Assembly (NCBI GenBank): GCA_023388055.1 | Contig: JAEWGW010000044.1 | Span: 1 to 64,000 of the forward strand | Origin: Bacillota bacterium | GTDB taxonomy: Bacteria; Bacillota; Bacilli; Paenibacillales; NBRC-103111 | Direction of reading: 5' to 3' | Length of the DNA: 64,000 nt | Shown: piece by piece, positions 62,584-64,000 of the stretch | Layout of the letters: each line of letters starts with the position of its first letter | How positions within the stretch are numbered: the first letter of the stretch is position 1 | Translations under genes and position numbers: made by a program | The notes under the pieces: model-generated | Database searches by the model: none | Told to the model about the DNA's origin: nothing | Seen by the model: only the letters and a program-made list of their open reading frames with translations

Positions 62584-63990
62584 ATGAACAAAGGCCGTGT
62601 GCTTCAGATCACCGGACCGGTTATCGACGTTGAATTCGAACGCGGACAGCTGCCGGAGGTTCTGAATGCCATTCATATTTTCAAAAAAGCTGAAAAGCCC
62701 GGTGAGCATGACATCAACCTGACCGTTGAAGTGGCGGTTCACCTTGGCGACAATGTAGTCCGCTGTGTGGCCATGTCTACCACGGACGGTCTTGTCCGGG
62801 GCATGGAAGCGGTGGATACTGGCGCTCCAATCACTGTACCCGTAGGACCGGCAACCCTGAGCCGGGTGTATAACGTGCTGGGTGAGCCCATCGACGGCGG
62901 CGGAGCAGCCGACCGCACCTTCACCAGCCCAATCCATAAACCGGCGCCTACCTTCGAAAACCTGACCACCCAAGCGGAGATGCTGGAAACGGGCATCAAG
63001 GTTATCGACCTGCTTGCCCCTTACATGAAGGGCGGCAAGATCGGCCTGTTCGGCGGCGCAGGCGTAGGCAAAACGGTTACCATGCAGGAGCTGATCCACA
63101 ACATCGCCCAGGAGCATGGTGGCATCTCCGTATTCGCCGGCGTTGGCGAACGGACCCGTGAGGGCAATGACCTTTACCACGAAATGGTCGATTCCGGCGT
63201 TATCGCCAAAACAGCGATGGTGTTCGGTCAAATGAACGAACCTCCCGGAGCGCGTCTGCGCGTAGCGCTGACCGGTTTGACCATGGCAGAATATTTCCGT
63301 GACGAAGAGGGCCGGGACGTGCTGCTCTTCATCGACAATATCTTCCGCTTCACCCAAGCGGGCTCCGAAGTATCCGCGCTGCTTGGCCGGATGCCTTCCG
63401 CGGTAGGCTACCAGCCGACACTGGCTACCGAAATGGGCCAGCTGCAGGAACGCATCACCTCCACCAAGAAGGGCTCCGTTACCTCCATTCAGGCTATCTA
63501 TGTGCCTGCGGATGACTATACGGACCCGGCGCCGGCAACAGCGTTTGCCCACTTGGACGCCACCACTAACCTGGACCGGGGCATTGCCTCCATCGGTATC
63601 TTCCCGGCGGTTGACCCGCTGGCTTCCACCTCCCGGATTCTCGATCCCCAGGTAGTAGGAGAAGAGCACTATCAGGTTGCCCAAAGCGTAAAGCGTCTCC
63701 TGCAGCGCTACAAGGAGCTTCAGGACATTATCGCCATCCTCGGTATGGATGAATTGTCCGATGAAGACAAGCTTGTAGTAAGCCGGGCTCGGAGAGTGCA
63801 ACGCTTCCTGTCCCAACCGCTGCACGTGGCCGAGCAATTCACCGGCCAGCCGGGTGTTTATGTGCCGGTTAAGGAAACGGTACGCGGCTTTAAGGAAGTG
63901 CTGGAGGGCAAACACGACGACCTTCCCGAAGCGGCTTTCCACAACGTGGGAACCATTGAGCAGGCAATCGAGAAGGCCAATACCCTGTAA
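62584..63990 (+). CDS. atpD: ATP synthase F1 subunit beta
   Basis: Catalytic subunit of 468 residues with Walker A GGAGVGKT (about 155-162), catalytic Glu in GVGERTREGND, Walker B DVLLFIDNIFR and the DELSDEDK region. AGGAGGAG precedes the ATG. The gene is complete; the window ends 10 bp later with GGGGG, probably the ribosome-binding site of atpC. Confidence 0.99.
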   Translation: MNKGRVLQITGPVIDVEFERGQLPEVLNAIHIFKKAEKPGEHDINLTVEVAVHLGDNVVRCVAMSTTDGLVRGMEAVDTGAPITVPVGPATLSRVYNVLGEPIDGGGAADRTFTSPIHKPAPTFENLTTQAEMLETGIKVIDLLAPYMKGGKIGLFGGAGVGKTVTMQELIHNIAQEHGGISVFAGVGERTREGNDLYHEMVDSGVIAKTAMVFGQMNEPPGARLRVALTGLTMAEYFRDEEGRDVLLFIDNIFRFTQAGSEVSALLGRMPSAVGYQPTLATEMGQLQERITSTKKGSVTSIQAIYVPADDYTDPAPATAFAHLDATTNLDRGIASIGIFPAVDPLASTSRILDPQVVGEEHYQVAQSVKRLLQRYKELQDIIAILGMDELSDEDKLVVSRARRVQRFLSQPLHVAEQFTGQPGVYVPVKETVRGFKEVLEGKHDDLPEAAFHNVGTIEQAIEKANTL

Positions 63991-64000
63991 GCTTGGGGGT

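Noticed and set aside
62497..63942. A 481-codon minus-strand frame opposite atpD
   Set aside because: Antisense to a gene of certain identity, with no ribosome-binding site and no recognisable motif.

Overview
The window reads as a chromosomal segment of a Paenibacillus-like, spore-forming member of the Bacillales. This rests on gene content and gene order (guaB-dacA-pdxS-pdxT-serS, and prfA-prmC-spoIIR-ywlC-mntP-ywlE-rpiB-ywlG-glyA-upp-atp, as in Bacillus subtilis), strong Shine-Dalgarno sites with many GTG/TTG starts, sspP and spoIIR sporulation genes, a moderately high GC content, and YesM/YesN-type plus LplB/LplC-type sugar uptake genes typical of Paenibacillaceae. No species can be assigned from sequence alone.

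Layout. 0.4-6.7 kb: housekeeping block guaB, dacA, pdxS, pdxT, serS and tRNA-Ser(UGA). 6.8-9.2 kb: a short leader ORF overlapping a hairpin before a SAM methyltransferase, three small genes including sspP, and a roughly 245-nt structured RNA gene with its own -10 box and terminator that I cannot assign to a family. 9.2-17.2 kb: two export systems (an ABC-2 trio; a MacB/HlyD-like trio) around a TetR-alpha/beta hydrolase pair with three tandem operators. 17.2-28.2 kb: a carbohydrate locus (YesN/YesM-like two-component pair, LplB/LplC/LipO-like ABC importer, FAD oxidoreductase, LacI regulator) linked by shared ATTTACTCGAGTAAAT-type palindromes. 28.6-35.3 kb: acyltransferase, MBL hydrolase, a second FAD oxidoreductase, AraC regulator, GH130 phosphorylase and metallophosphoesterase. 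35.4-39.3 kb: an Rpn-type nuclease, tRNA-Pro(CGG), an ABC-exporter gene relic, tRNA-Arg(CCU) and a YtrA-like GntR/ABC operon. 39.3-41 kb: tadA, a dense DnaA-box cluster, then a c-di-GMP-I riboswitch controlling a PilZ protein. 41-43.4 kb: divergent LysE exporter and MocR regulator.

From 43.5 kb to the end the sequence is core again: ychF, prfA-prmC, an HD-GYP phosphodiesterase, spoIIR, ywlC, mntP, ywlE, a ZTP (pfl) riboswitch ahead of rpiB-ywlG-glyA, upp, mnaA, and the atp operon from atpZ/atpI through atpD; the window ends just before the expected atpC.

Themes. Cyclic di-GMP appears three times (riboswitch, PilZ receptor, HD-GYP phosphodiesterase). One-carbon/purine status is tied to glyA through the ZTP riboswitch. 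Almost all core genes lie on the + strand; the two divergent regulators, tadA, the hydrolases, two tRNAs and the HD-GYP gene are the exceptions. Intergenic spaces carry several families of short dispersed repeats.
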